The notes: generated from the sequence alone by a model not told the origin. A stretch of DNA of 64,000 nt from Fasciolopsis buskii (GCA_008360955.1 LUCM01001717.1:224525-288524), one strand, 5' to 3'. Counted from the first letter of the stretch, positions 51,738 through 63,269 are shown. Numbers and translations are program-made.

Positions 51738-52262
51738 TGGTTAGGAGCGCGAATGGATAATAAGCCTATTTGAGAATCACATGCGAAACATACTACTGAG
51801 AAGTCTTCTCTTTAGCTTTACAGGAAAAAGCTGGGTATGAAAAAACAACAACGTCCACTGCAGCATTTCCAGCGTTACGAATATGTTTGTCTTAGCGATG
51901 ATGAGAATGGATGAATTGTGGCACTTTAACGGAAGTTAATCGATGTATTAAAAGTTTATGACCTCTGAGCTCAAAGCTTTACACGTAAGGTGGGTGTGTT
52001 TATGAACCCTGAAAGGTGTTCTCTGGATGGTTAGTCAAGAACCGTTCGTCATTCTTTTAAAGTCGTCTTCGACTTGACGACGAAAACTGTCGACTGATGG
52101 TTCTTAGATCGATACACTACTCATGTACAATCCTGGGGATTCAAATGAATCTGTGATGGCAAAACAAACATCTTGGTGTGAACAGAAACGTTCGGGGTGC
52201 ATAGGCCTGACCAGCGGCAAGAATCGCGAAACCGATCGTGTTTTTGAGAAAATTTTACTCTT
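51738..52262 (+). repeat. Dispersed repeat G, copy 2 (longer)
   Basis: Begins GGTTAGGAGCGCGAATGG and ends CGCGAAACCGATCGTGTTT then GAGAAAATTTT, matching copy 1 at both ends but with about 330 bp more between. It lies just upstream of the 2.5-kb exon. Confidence 0.5.
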
Positions 52263-52416
52263 TCATCTATACATATTATATATATATATTTGATGCTTGA
52301 TTCGTTGCTCTGAAATACTCTGAAAATAATAGACGTGCAGAAATGGATATCCCGCTTTGCCCATTCCTTTGTTTATTTGACAACCATTTTGATTCTTTTC
52401 TTTTTATTTAATTTAG

Positions 52417-54922
52417 CCACGCAAAACGGTGCTCCAGATTCTGGACAGTGGAGTAACACGGGCATTCTGTTACCTGGCTCCATTTCTGGCAATCGCCAAA
52501 GCAACCAGCCCTGCCTGAGTCGAAGAGCCAGTTCCCTTTCATACCGCTCAGCTGCATCTACCCAATCCGGAACCACATCTGACTGCTCTACACCAACTGG
52601 GACCATCACCGACGGAGGTGCCACCCTAGCCTGCTCGCCTGACTCACACACATGTGAATCCGCTGAACGCACTTTGATAAACTCATCTCTGGAACAGCAG
52701 AAACCGCTGCCACAGAAGACACACCAAAGCCAGCAACAAAAGCACCAACAACGACAACAGCAGCCACGTAATAACTACCACTCGCATCAGCAAGGACTGG
52801 TAGACAGTAGTGGGTCCGACAGATCACGATTACCGAATATAACCAACCTGTGTAGTGGAGCGCAATCCATGCAGCACAGATCCAATTATGCTGCTCCTCC
52901 AACCCCGGATTCTGACTGGGGGAGTTCGTCGTGTGATAGTCAACCTCGGGCTCGGATGTCACATACGATATCGTCATTACCTCCGCAGTCATTGATTACA
53001 TTCAGACCAAAGTCACTCCCCAGCTCACACCACAGACAGCAACATTCACAAGCCGGTGCCTATCAAACCGGCCTTCAACCGAATAATCATGTTGAACAGC
53101 AGTGTAGTACGGCAAATTTAAGATCACAGTCTCGAGAAAATAACAGATCAGATCAGCATGTGATTTATGTGGGACAAAAGAAGAAAACGCGTAGTAAAAC
53201 AGAATCATTTTCCGGTGCGGACGGTAAAACTCGCCCCTACTTATCAAAAGGATTCCACTGTGGAGTTTCACAATCGGTTCAGTCGCAAGGTGCGTGGACC
53301 TGTACCACAGAAGGACCATTTGATCGGGCTTCCAGTGTTGGTGTTGCGCGCAACTTGAATGCAAGGGATGAGTCCGTTTCACGGCCAACCTCGAGCACGG
53401 GATTCGTCAAGCATTCAATTGGTGGACGCAGTAGTGAACCCCGAAGTCTGCCCCAGTATTCTCAACAGTCTAATTGTCATTCACACACGCAAATTGTGTC
53501 TCCCTATCAACCATGCGTTTATACACCAGATCAGGGTAGACAGAACTACCCAGCGAATTCATTGGCGGCAAATGGTGGGTACAACATGAGTATTACTAAA
53601 ACTGTCAGTGGTGGATGTGGAACGCAGAATAGCGGACACGGGACTACTTTCAACAATTACCACAGTTTTGGTCCGGCAACAAGTTCTGCATCAGAGAACC
53701 AAGCCTTTTTGTCTACCAGTAACTTACACTTATCGGGTCGATCCAAACAGCCAATCACATCCATGAACCAACCTTACTCCCCCACAGCGAGCGAGTATCA
53801 GCAAGCCACAGTGGATGCCAGACTGGTCAGTTCACCAACAGTTGGCAGTATACTTCGACTTCCTGGAAAACAAACAAGTCTTGACGAAATTTGTACCATT
53901 CCGCATGCAATCAATCAACAGCAACTGGGCAACTCGTCCGCACCTATCATCACACACGTGGCCAAAAAGTCACTAACGAATAACAAATCCCGCACGGCCT
54001 CTATCCCCAGTTCAAATTCAGCTACTTCTAGTCTGTCAGCCGGGGATGAGAAGATCTTCTGTGATAGTGGCATTTCGTCTTCATCTTACTCCAAGGACAG
54101 TGCTTGCACGTCACCTTCGGATCAACAGTCTTTAGTTAAATCAGCCAAGTTGAATGAACAAGGATCCAAGAGTTTTGCCCACAATGCAGACTACAGACAG
54201 GAGCCATCGTCCGAGCTCGTGGTAGACCAATGTACATCCCGTAAGACAAATGATCCAGAACCAAGACGTGCGAATTCCGTATTTCCCAGTACTTATTCCG
54301 CAGTCCCTCAGCTAGGTGTGATGAGAGCTCGTTCAACAGAACCACAATCTTGTCAAATGGTTGACAAGTATACAAACTCGGGCAGTGCAACACAGTCAAA
54401 AATACAACGACCTACTACAATTGTCAGCTCTGCGGAGCAACCCATACTTAAAGCTGCCAATGAGACATCAGGAATCATGATGACTCCACGACAGAAGGCA
54501 CGTGAGTTGTACTCACTAGTGAGAAATCGTGAAGAGAAACGCATACAAATTGACCCTAAACAAAGCTCAGTAACGTCGTCTAACGAGATTAAAGGCGAAT
54601 CCAGAAGTCATGACTTATCGGCTATTTTGTCTAACCCACCAACAAAAGAGACTGCATATCTCGGTCAGTCTGAACAGCCAGGTAACAACGAGTGGCGTGT
54701 CCTCGCAAGTGCAATCGAAGCATCGAAAAGAAAAGTAACAAATAACAATCGAATTGATGGCGTCTCCACAAAACAATCGACATCGTTTCCAGACGACTCC
54801 AATTTCAAGGTCGGGACATTCATGTCCCATTCGCAGTACACTGATTCAGACAAAGGACGATTCACGTCTTCGAATAGATGTGATCTGGACCAAAACAAAG
54901 TGGGTGGGAGCAAGGCTGATTT
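52417..54922 (+). CDS. Exon 11: 2.5-kb exon, Ser/Gln/Asn-rich disordered region (residues 287-1122)
   Basis: This is by far the longest open frame in the window. The acceptor (TTTTTATTTAATTTAG) ends at 52416 and the donor GTAAGT starts at 54923. About 835 residues are dominated by Ser, Gln, Asn and Thr, with a Gln-rich patch (QQQKHQQRQQQ, about residues 380-405) and no globular domain I can name. Notable motifs: DSGISS at 836-841, a beta-TrCP-type phosphodegron; the paired RSSEP (about 624) and RSTEP (about 924), basophilic-kinase or 14-3-3-like sites; and a charged helix MTPRQKARELYSLVRNR from 975. It is probably a scaffold region regulated by phosphorylation. The apparent hydrophobic N-terminus of the raw ORF (from 52335) is translated intron, not a signal anchor. 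Confidence 0.88.
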
Positions 54923-55236
54923 GTAAGTGGATATTAGAATTCTGTAGCAATCCTTTTACTCTGTTCAAATAAGATATGCTATTGCTTGATGGTCAGATTT
55001 AGGAAAAAGAAGTGATTCCTTGTGGGAAATGGCTCGATTAGATATTGAAATTTAGACGTAGAGAGTGAAAATAATGAATGCTAATCTGAATCTCACATTA
55101 ATGGCATCCAAAAAACATGGACCGAAAACATGAGTGATAGTTCTACTTTGACCAGAGCTCTCGAACTCTAATTAGACAAGCAAATATTCAGCGCTGTGCG
55201 AACCGCTGTTTCAAGGGTTCACGACAGCTAACCCAG

Positions 55237-55440
55237 TTTTAGTCAGTGGACTAGCCCTGATGGTTATTTTTTATATCTGTCCAGAAAATCAAACGAATCC
55301 CGTTCGATTCCGCCAGGTGGCGTCGAATTTTGGATGCGAAATGAGTGAGTGGATCTTCAAGTCTACTTAACAGATGGCTCCCAGTGCCACTGTGAAACAA
55401 CTGAAGCCTGATTGCAACTTCATTCGAGTTTTGGATTGGC
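55237..55440 (+). mobile_element. tRNA-like SINE (family F) copy 2
   Basis: A box CTAGCCCTGATGG and B box CGTTCGATTCC, then CCAGGTGGCGTCGAATTTTG, paralleling the 23105 copy. It lies in the 694-bp intron between exons 11 and 12. Confidence 0.55.
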
Positions 55441-55616
55441 TATGCCTTTCGTCCCCGTTAAAAATTTACCGACGGATCTAATCTAGTAACAAGGAATAGG
55501 GTAGTTCTTGTGTCTTTGGACTAGAGGTTCACGCACAACTGGATGTTTACGTAGGCAGTTCACTTCCAAAACTAGCATCTACCCACTGATGGCGCCTTTT
55601 TGGTTGATTCATTCAG

Positions 55617-55702
55617 ATCAAGGTGGTTGAGTCGAATATTCGGCTCTACTATTGTTTGCGAAAAGAACCCCTTTGAATTCGGTGCCGGAAAAAAACAATC
55701 AG
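55617..55702 (+). CDS. Exon 12: Trp-Leu-basic motif (residues 1122-1151)
   Basis: Acceptor TTGATTCATTCAG and donor ATCAG|GTAAAT are both good. Only phase 2 is open, matching exon 11, and the joined codon is Leu. It encodes SRWLSRIFGSTIVC, then EKNPFEFGAGKKQS. A Trp-Leu followed by a basic Phe-containing segment is also found in navigator proteins after the Ser-rich region, which is weak support for that family. The SRIFG peptide recurs in the next exon. The frame stays open past the donor as far as 55890, so a longer form with intron retention is conceivable. Confidence 0.7.
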
Positions 55703-56554
55703 GTAAATCCGAGGCTCAAGTTCCGTCGAGTTCCAACGATCCCCTTTCAACAGTTGCTTCCAAATCCAATTGGACGGACAAGTGTGAACACGAAACGGTT
55801 TACCATCCTATCATCTGCTGCAATGTGCCTGAGATACGTCACAGCTGCATTTTAGATGTGAAATATTTAATACTTTTGCTAAGCAGATAGGAAGGAAGAA
55901 TTTAAATCGATTCACAGAACAGCCCAAACAACAAACTACAAAGTAAGCGCCGTCATGCCAAAATTTTCTTTGGCTATTCCTGTTTCCCAATTGGCATTTT
56001 TTAGCGGACAAGCATCATGTTTCAACGGTATTCTTGGAGATCTTGGAGGTGCCTACCCAACGCCCCTTGGTTTTTCCAAGAAGACCGTCAAATGGTTGGC
56101 AGAACACCATTTGAATATAAGCTTCACGGGTTTGAGCCCGTTCACCGTCGGCTAGTTCTCCATCTGCCAGTCTGTAATCTGTCATGAGTAGAATATTGTT
56201 AACAGATGAAAAATGCAGATCGACATTCGCCGCGATCTTGTCAAACGGGCAACTGCCTCGATCATTTCATCTAGTTCTTATTTGAATAAAAGTGAATACA
56301 TTTGTGAGACCCGAAAAACGCAATGTATCGCCAGGGATGCATAATGCATTGATCACCAATGTTCGTCATTTATGAAACTGTTTTAGATAGAGAGAATAAC
56401 CAACTGCCATGGCAACTAATTTATCAACCTCAGCACATCAAAAGTGACAGGGTTTGTCACATTCGACCGAATAGAGTAGTCATATAACAGGAAAATTATT
56501 CACACTACCTCGCCATATTCATTGTGGCTGGACAGAATCTGTTTTATTTGGGTT

Positions 56555-56732
56555 TAAAAGTATATATATATATATGGCGCACACAATGATACAACAGGAT
56601 TGTTTTCAGCAACTTCGTCATGTGACCAATGTAATTACACATAAGATTTTTAATGCAGCCGTTGAATTTTTCACAACTAACGCAGATCGAACGACGACTT
56701 TGGTATTCATATATATATATATATATATATCA
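56555..56732. repeat. Two (TA)n tracts flanking 130 bp
   Basis: AT dinucleotide tracts at about 56559-56574 and 56709-56732. Both are simple repeats in the last long intron. Confidence 0.7.
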
Positions 56733-56799
56733 AAACTAATTGGGAATATTGTGTGGAACTGATTTTGTACTGCTTGGCTGACTGCCCTTGGGACTCCAT

Positions 56800-56985
56800 C
56801 TTCCACACAAACACCTCAGATAACCCGGACAAACCTGAGCTCGGGAATCATCAGACCCAAGATTTCTCCTACTGGGGTTCATCAGTGATGCATATTGTCC
56901 ATCACACACAGGATTCGAACCTGACCCTTCGGAAAGGAGACAACGTGCACTATCACTGGGCCACCAACTCCTGTTCAGACCACTC
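56800..56985 (-). mobile_element. tRNA-derived SINE (family C)
   Basis: On the minus strand, TGGTGGCCCAGTGATAG is an A-box-like segment (56950-56968) and CAGGTTCGAATCCTG a perfect B box (56911-56924), followed by a body running down to about 56800. It lies in the intron between exons 12 and 13. Confidence 0.65.
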
Positions 56986-58681
56986 AAAATTACTGATCCA
57001 AGTTTGTTCAGGTATCTTTTTCAACGACAGCCAGCAATGCCGAACAGCTTCGAAAGGAGACAAGGCAAATGTCCCCCTAATTGAAATTGAATTCCTCCCG
57101 GCAAGCGGGTTGGACGAATGTCCTCACCAGCTTGATTCGCATTTCATATTCTTAGGTCTGCTAGCGTCGGTTACTTATGAGTAGTATGAGTTGTGAAATT
57201 GGTGCTTCCCGAATGTAACAATGACTGGATGGCCTGTGGTTTGTGTCTGTGAGTTTTAGTCAAAAGGGAAGTCAATCAACCATATTAACTGGAAATTCAC
57301 TCTGTAACGAAGAACAGAAGTGACTGACGATCATCACTTTGAGTGGAACGAATTTTTTAAGACGACTAGTGCCGGGATTGGGAAGGCAGTGCTGCTCTGC
57401 TCAGGAGAAATAACTAGCTGATTTTTGGTCATCTTTCACGCAGTATGTGGAAAGGGTTTATTAAAGTTCAGTATTGGGACAATAACAAATATATAGCAAT
57501 ATAGAAGATTGTCACTGCATGCTTTGATTGACCAGTGAATCGTTCGCTATCCGTAAAAATATACTATTGCTACCTAGCTCCCATAGTAAGCCACACTTTC
57601 ATGGGAGTGGATGACCGATAACTTCCGACAGTTACGAAAAGCTTGCTCTCGTTTTAAGCCGGTAGCAACCAACAAATTGCTACTGGAAAGTATCGTCAAG
57701 GAACCCTCCAATCATTCCTACCTTCTTCAAATTGTGCTTATTTTTTAAATTCCCGTCTCAAAGTCAAAAATTATCACCGTCTTCTACGGAACGCATTCTT
57801 CTCCGCAGTACGATCTATTCAAGCTGACGACCAAGGTTGGTAGACGGCCTGCGACCACAGCCGATACCTTTTATTGGTGAACTAAATGGCAACAGTCCTC
57901 GTTTTTTAACTCCACAACAAATCGTGCTTCCAAGAGAAATTCAGAACTTCACGAGTATCAAAAACGCGTCAGCTTATTCTCCTACTAACCGTGTACCGGG
58001 AGGAGGGGCTGTCAGAAACTGTGCTTAATAAGCTTGTTTGACAAACGATTCATTGTCAAGTCGACTCTTCTAAATGTCACAAACCCAAACCAATAACGGG
58101 ATGCCACTAACCAAAAGCGTGTCGAGTCATTGTACATATACAACTGGATTAGGTGGAACGGTCATGGCCTGTAAGAAAACATTCGGTCGAAGTAAAGTAG
58201 AAAACTAGAAAGTTGATTTTATTGTGCGTCGTGAATATACGCACCTCATGACTGATAAACCCAGTGATGTCAGTCGTTTCACCCGGTTGTTCGTTAGGCG
58301 TCTCTTAGGATTATCATGACCGAGTCACCACGCACCCGCGCTCCAACCTTTCGAACTATCGTTCCATAGGCAGGTCCAAAAATCCTGGTGAATCAACTTA
58401 TCCGCGCCTCGTTCGTTAACTGAACGAGGATGCTTTTTGGGACATCGAAGAAAAACTAGAACAAACAAACCAAATGACAGTGAGAAGGGCCTTCTTCAAA
58501 CGAATGATTCAGGATTTTTATGTGCATGAATTAGAAAGTGGGAACATCATAGAAACAAATGGAAACTGGACAATGTGACGGAAAATCAGCGAGACAACAA
58601 AGAAGAAAAAATAATTTCCCTTTGGTTGTGAGTTGCGGATTTGAAGCATTCGTGGTTGTTTATGACAATTCGTACTATTTT

Positions 58682-58800
58682 ATTAGTAGGAGATTGAATG
58701 TTTTCATGAAATAATTCACCATGTGATGGAAGCACAGTGCTTCCATGGTTTCTTTATGGTGAGTTGAGCGATGATATCACATGGTGAATTATTTCATAAT
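58682..58800. repeat. Fold-back remnant of two inverted SINE tails
   Basis: Two perfect 22-nt arms (58706-58727 and 58776-58797) in opposite orientation are the tail of SINE family A. Between them are partial body sequences (GGAAGCAC/GTGCTTCC). This looks like an inverted SINE pair that lost its centre. The left flank (TAGTAGGAGATTGAATGTTT) is shared with the right flank of the 61170 copy. Confidence 0.75.
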
Positions 58801-60109
58801 ATCGTACTATTATCTGTCAAACTGAACAACCTTATTGATTCTGGTCCTAAGTGTGTACCTCGAAGATACGAATACGACACAACGATTTTGATCAGACTCT
58901 TCAAATTTGGGACTCGAGGTATCCTATTTGCTCGGTTCACACGTGCGAACGAGATCCACTGAGGGGATTGCAAATTATCGACTGAAATGCATTCTCTCCT
59001 CTCTCCGCAGAAATGGTTTTTGATTGTTCGGTTGTGATTTTGATTGGCACATGACCGAGCAGTACGGAGATCAGTAGTAGATTCAAACAGGGAAAATTGA
59101 ACGGATAATTACATTACATTACATTACCTGAGTGTTTTTCACCATTTCGGTAAAAAAAAACGATTTTCCCGATTCGATTTGCAAGGTAGATGACTGAACA
59201 AATCGTGCAGATTGGAGGTAAATACCACATTTTGCTGTCATTCAGTGAGCCTAACCTGGCTTCCGTTCAAATAATCGCAGTGCCAGCTTCATTTTCCAGT
59301 TGAGCACTGATTTACAAAAGCGTTTTCCAGGACGTTTTACAGATCACTGTTGCTACGAGTGGATTATAACAAAATGCCGTTCGATATGTCTAGATAATAA
59401 CTGCCCAGGAGCGCTAATAATGAGTATACTATTGTGAAATCTGTTCCGTCCATTCGCATTAAAGCAATATTTTCTAGAATTTGCGTTTGTCTCCCGGTAT
59501 TTTTGTCAATATGTTAGTTTTTTGGACGGTGGCATCTATAGAGCACAGAGATAACCTTATATTTTTATGAACAATCTCTGGAGGTCTACGTGGAGATGTG
59601 AACATTGAGCACCGGACTCAACTATCAGCATCTCACGAACATCAACAACCTGAGATACAACTAACAGAAATTTTCAAAGTTATCAAACTCAATAGGGTGT
59701 ATTTCATTGGCATCAAATGCCGGTGTGTCAAAAAACCGTGTAATCAGCAAACCGTTATCCGACGTTTTCGAATGTTGCAATAGTCCATTTCTCTATTCTC
59801 ATAGCTCTATTTATCGTCAAATTGGAACCGGACAAGACGAGATATTCTTCTCTGTCTCTCTGTCGCTCTCTCTCTCTTTGCCTGATGCTATTAAGAAGCC
59901 GAAGAGGCACATCGATGATTTATGATTGGCCCATCTTCGCCTCGTTCACTTAAAACACTTTGTTACGTGAAGCACAATTCCACATGTTGCACGTGTGCAT
60001 GGAGGTTCTCCCCTAGGTGCCCGTGTGTGCACGCGCCGACGCATTCGTGTTGTCAAACACGGTTCACCAGTACACACGCATTCACCCACACAAGAATGTA
60101 TTCACCCAG

Positions 60110-60258
60110 CGGAAGATCTCTATGTTCAGTTGTCGCGGATCTTCGGCACTTCCGATCACGTTTGCACAATCGATATACCACGTCAGCGACCTAGAAAACA
60201 GTCGTCTTGGACATCCAGGTCGGGGAGCACATGGTCTCATCTGCAACCCCGAGGATAA
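60110..60258 (+). CDS. Exon 13: predicted C-terminal exon with second LSRIFG copy (residues 1151-1199)
   Basis: The acceptor is GTATTCACCCAG at 60109. In the phase left by exon 12 it reads EDLYVQLSRIFGTSDHVC, then a basic Ser/Trp-rich tail (RPRKQSSWTSRSGSTW), and ends at TAA 60256-60258. An AATAAA at 60257-60262 overlaps the stop. A second phase is open further downstream (to about 60451) but does not join exon 12. LSRIFG followed by a Cys-containing segment mirrors exon 12, which supports its being real. If the gene is a true navigator this would be an alternative short end, since the AAA region is missing. Confidence 0.5.
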
Positions 60259-60262
60259 TAAA
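60257..60262 (+). terminator. Candidate polyadenylation signal AATAAA
   Basis: A canonical AATAAA overlaps the predicted stop codon of the CH-domain gene. If used, the 3' UTR would be only a few tens of bases, which is unusual; a later non-canonical signal may be the real one. Confidence 0.3.
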
Positions 60263-60878
60263 GCTTGGAAATATCATTCGTTTTACCCATTTATTTTCTG
60301 TCCACTGTTCCACATAACCGACCGCATCCACCTAATTGGAATAACAAATATCGGTGATTCATTCAATCACTCTCTCCTCACGGCACACACACGAACATGC
60401 GTTTGTGTAATGGCGACAACCGGTGCAGATGAGAAAATAGCTAAAAATTGAAGTCGCCTGTTATTGTTTTTGTTGTATGTGTGCATGTCCGAGTAGCTGA
60501 TGATGCATATAGGTCCGAATCTGCCACGCAAGTTACGCGAATGAATCACCATACTTCGGAAACTCTCTCGTCATTAGATTACTACGAGGTCACACGAAGA
60601 TACAAGAGGGTTTAAAATCCGAAATGCGTTTTGCACTTTCTAGTGGGAATAATCAACATGGGAAACTGTATCTTTCAGCGATCAAATACACGGTAATCAG
60701 TCCTCGTTTCGGCCACCATACGTAAATTTTTCCATGACGACTTTTCCGTCAGCTGAAAAACTGCTATCAGCACTACTATCAGTGTGCAAACGGGTACTAG
60801 TTCGAATCCCCGGTCGCCTGTTTCTTCCTCTCTCTCTTGATAGCTTACCTGTGGTGATTATTTGCTTCCGAGAAATAA

Positions 60879-61073
60879 GAAATAATTCACCATGTGATAT
60901 CATCGCCCAACTCACCATAAAGAAACCATGGAAGCACTGTACAGCTGTTTCATCCTTGTTAGGAATCATCAGCAGTGCATATCCACCGCGCCCGAACTGG
61001 GACGCGAACCCGAACAAGGACGAACGATTCTGAGTCGAACGCCTTAGCCATTACGCTACCGGGCAGGCTCTAT
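60879..61073 (-). mobile_element. SINE family A, copy 1 of an inverted pair
   Basis: tRNA-derived SINE read on the minus strand, with its tail at 60879 and tRNA-like head ending at 61073. The head shows a TAGCGTAATGG-type A box and a B box disrupted by a 6-nt insertion (CGAACAAGG where the partner has CGG). It is almost identical to the opposite copy at 61170-61440, so both are recent. Confidence 0.8.
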
Positions 61074-61169
61074 AGGTCATATCCAAAGCCTTCATCGTAC
61101 TTAGGCTACCTGCAGAGAAGTCATCTATCAGTAGGGGTCGATCGCTGTGAGCCAACGGACAGTAACCGT

Positions 61170-61440
61170 GCAAATCAGTGACGGATAGGTGCAACATCAT
61201 GTGGTGAAGTTCAACAAACCGTTCACAGCCTGCCCGGTAGCGTAATGGCTAAGGCGTTCGACTCACAATCGTTCGTCCCGGGTTCGCGTCCCAGTTCGGG
61301 CGCGGTGGATATGCACTGGTGATGATTCCTAACAAGGATGAAACAGCTGTACAGTGCTTCCATGGTTTCTTTATGGTGAGTTGAGTGATGATATCACATG
61401 GTGAATTATTTCATGTAAACATTCAATCTCCTACTACTAA
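61170..61440 (+). mobile_element. SINE family A, fullest copy
   Basis: Full-looking tRNA-derived SINE. A leader (GCAAATCAGTGACGGATAGG) precedes the Pol III promoter: A box TAGCGTAATGG and B box GGGTTCGCGTCC. The body ends in a conserved tail (GATATCACATGG, then AATTATTTCATG) and a flank shared with the copy at 58682. The anticodon-loop position reads CTCACAA, suggesting descent from a Val-CAC-like tRNA; the stem is imperfect, so it is not a functional tRNA. Confidence 0.82.
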
Positions 61441-61777
61441 AATAAGAACTACTCGTTTTATTGTGATGAGAACCGCATGTGTGAGCGGACTAGATTTTCT
61501 CGGAAGTTCACGATGGGTGTAGCAATTGTTGTCGCTCATTGAACATACGTATGCGGTACTTCGTAGTTCAATCGTCTTTATATTTGTACACTCAGATATT
61601 GATTTTGACACTACAAGCTCAAATGAATCATGAAGAATGTGCATACATGATGGGTCCATTTATGAATCACAACGAACATTTGAGGACACATTGTGGGCCG
61701 GCTATCCATGCGCTTTCATAGTGATGGCACACTTTCTTTTCAAAATAGAATAGTCCAAAGGATTGCGAGTATGCAAT

Positions 61778-61800
61778 CATTATTATTATTATTATTATTA
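61778..61800 (+). repeat. (ATT)n microsatellite
   Basis: Seven to eight pure ATT units downstream of the inverted SINE pair. Confidence 0.85.
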
Positions 61801-63269
61801 CTATGGCTGTGACCGTCAGTTTTACTAATGCAGTCAATATTAACTAAAAATAGGACAGCAATACGATCAGAACGATAAATGCCGCTAATATAGACGTACT
61901 CGGCCGATTCGGCTAACCGTAAAAGGCTAAACGGCTTCGATCTACACCCGACTTCGGGTTTGAATGGTAGGATAAACTATAACCAATTGATCATCATCTA
62001 CGACTGTGAAGATGGTCGACCAACATCCGAATTCAAAATATGCTCTTGAGAACCCTCCTAATACGAAGGCATGTGTGTGTATAAATTTTGTTTATTTAAT
62101 CAACAAAAAAGAAATTTATTATGATCCCGGCTAATTATTTACATTTCGGTAGATCGTATGGGTCAGAAAGTGAAAATCAGATAAGAGACTGTTTGAAATT
62201 TGATAACAGAAAACAAAAACAGTGCCTAGCCCGCGTGTAGCAAACTTCGAGCTCGATTAGGAAACGCACGGGCAGCGAATTTCGACTGCTGGCCATAAAC
62301 CGACAGAAAATGGGTGTTAACGACTTCGTCTGACGTCAGCTCTAAAGTTTTCGAGTGATTGTTTTGCACTTTTCCTGTTATGAAGAAAGTAACTGCGTGC
62401 TAGTGCCAGAAACGACTGACAATAAACATGAGAAATTCGCTCTTCCGACTCAGTGTTTCCGAATCTCGAAATGACTGGGACCTGCGAAGTCTTGACTACA
62501 AACAGTGAAAACAGGAAACATTTGTAAATCGAGGAGGCAGTGGTAGTCTTACAATCGACAGAACTATACAACCTGCATTTAATATGCCATCTAACTTGTC
62601 TCTGTTCGCCCAGTTTGCTTGATTTTTATCACTAAATCACGCTAGTATAAGAACACGCTTGAGCAGAGTGCCACCCAATTGCTAATGACAAATTTTTGAA
62701 TGAATTACTTCGTTTCGCAAGCACAAACCTATCTGAAAACCGACCGAAATGGCAGGACTGGGTAGATAACCTACAGTTGATTAGATCCTTCAGTTTCAAT
62801 TTCAGTTTGTGCTATTAGTAACCCCGCACCAAGGCTGCTACCTCACAGCACCATCTACGCAAACAGAAAAAAGAACCAGGAATAGTGAAGGATGGCCAAA
62901 GAAATCTTAAGCTGAGAAACTATACAAAAGAAGAAAGGTGTCGATTGCAAGAACGCCACTGCCTGCGGTGCTGCATCATATCATCCGGTGGAGGGGGATC
63001 CCGTGGACACCAACCCGGAAGTCTGACTGCATCAACTAAGTAAACAACATTCAAATGAGAAATAGGAGTACACCTGAGAGGCTGCTAACAGGGAAAATGC
63101 AGGAGCAGTGACTTGCGGTATGAAATTGGCTGTCTGAATGAAAATTCACTGGAAAAATCGTTGTCATCCTTTATGAGGCTCGGACATGAGATGTGAACCA
63201 GTAGGCAGTTATGATGAGCAGAAAATAGAATAGGTGATTTTCTTCCCAACTAACTTTGATGGCCAAAGG

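Larger units (their letters stand above)
21835..60258 (+). other. Gene model: CH-domain, Ser/Gln-rich protein (neuron navigator-like), 13 core exons
   Basis: Span from the probable 5' UTR acceptor to the predicted stop. The coding exons total 3600 nt (1199 aa plus stop). For seven exons (21976, 24377, 33966, 36627, 42785, 52417 and 55617) only one reading phase is free of stops, and those phases link through the other exons without a break. Predicted layout: residues 1-51 N-terminal leader; about 52-152 CH domain; 160-250 basic Ser/Asn-rich linker; 250-287 coiled-coil-like; 287-1122 disordered Ser/Gln/Asn-rich; 1122-1199 basic C-terminus with two LSRIFG copies. CH domains bind actin or act as signalling modules. 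The arrangement suggests a cytoskeletal scaffold of neuron navigator type, but no AAA ATPase region is seen. Introns range from 47 bp to 9.5 kb. Alternatives are another single-CH scaffold family. The joined model is inference; the individual exon signals are seen. Confidence 0.65.

Noticed and set aside
52335..52416. Apparent signal peptide or membrane anchor at the start of the 863-codon ORF
   Set aside because: The hydrophobic residues are translated polypyrimidine tract; a clear acceptor lies at 52416 and the exon phase matches upstream exons.
60017..60451. 144-codon ORF overlapping the last exon in another frame
   Set aside because: Its phase does not join exon 12, while the other frame does and shares LSRIFG with it.
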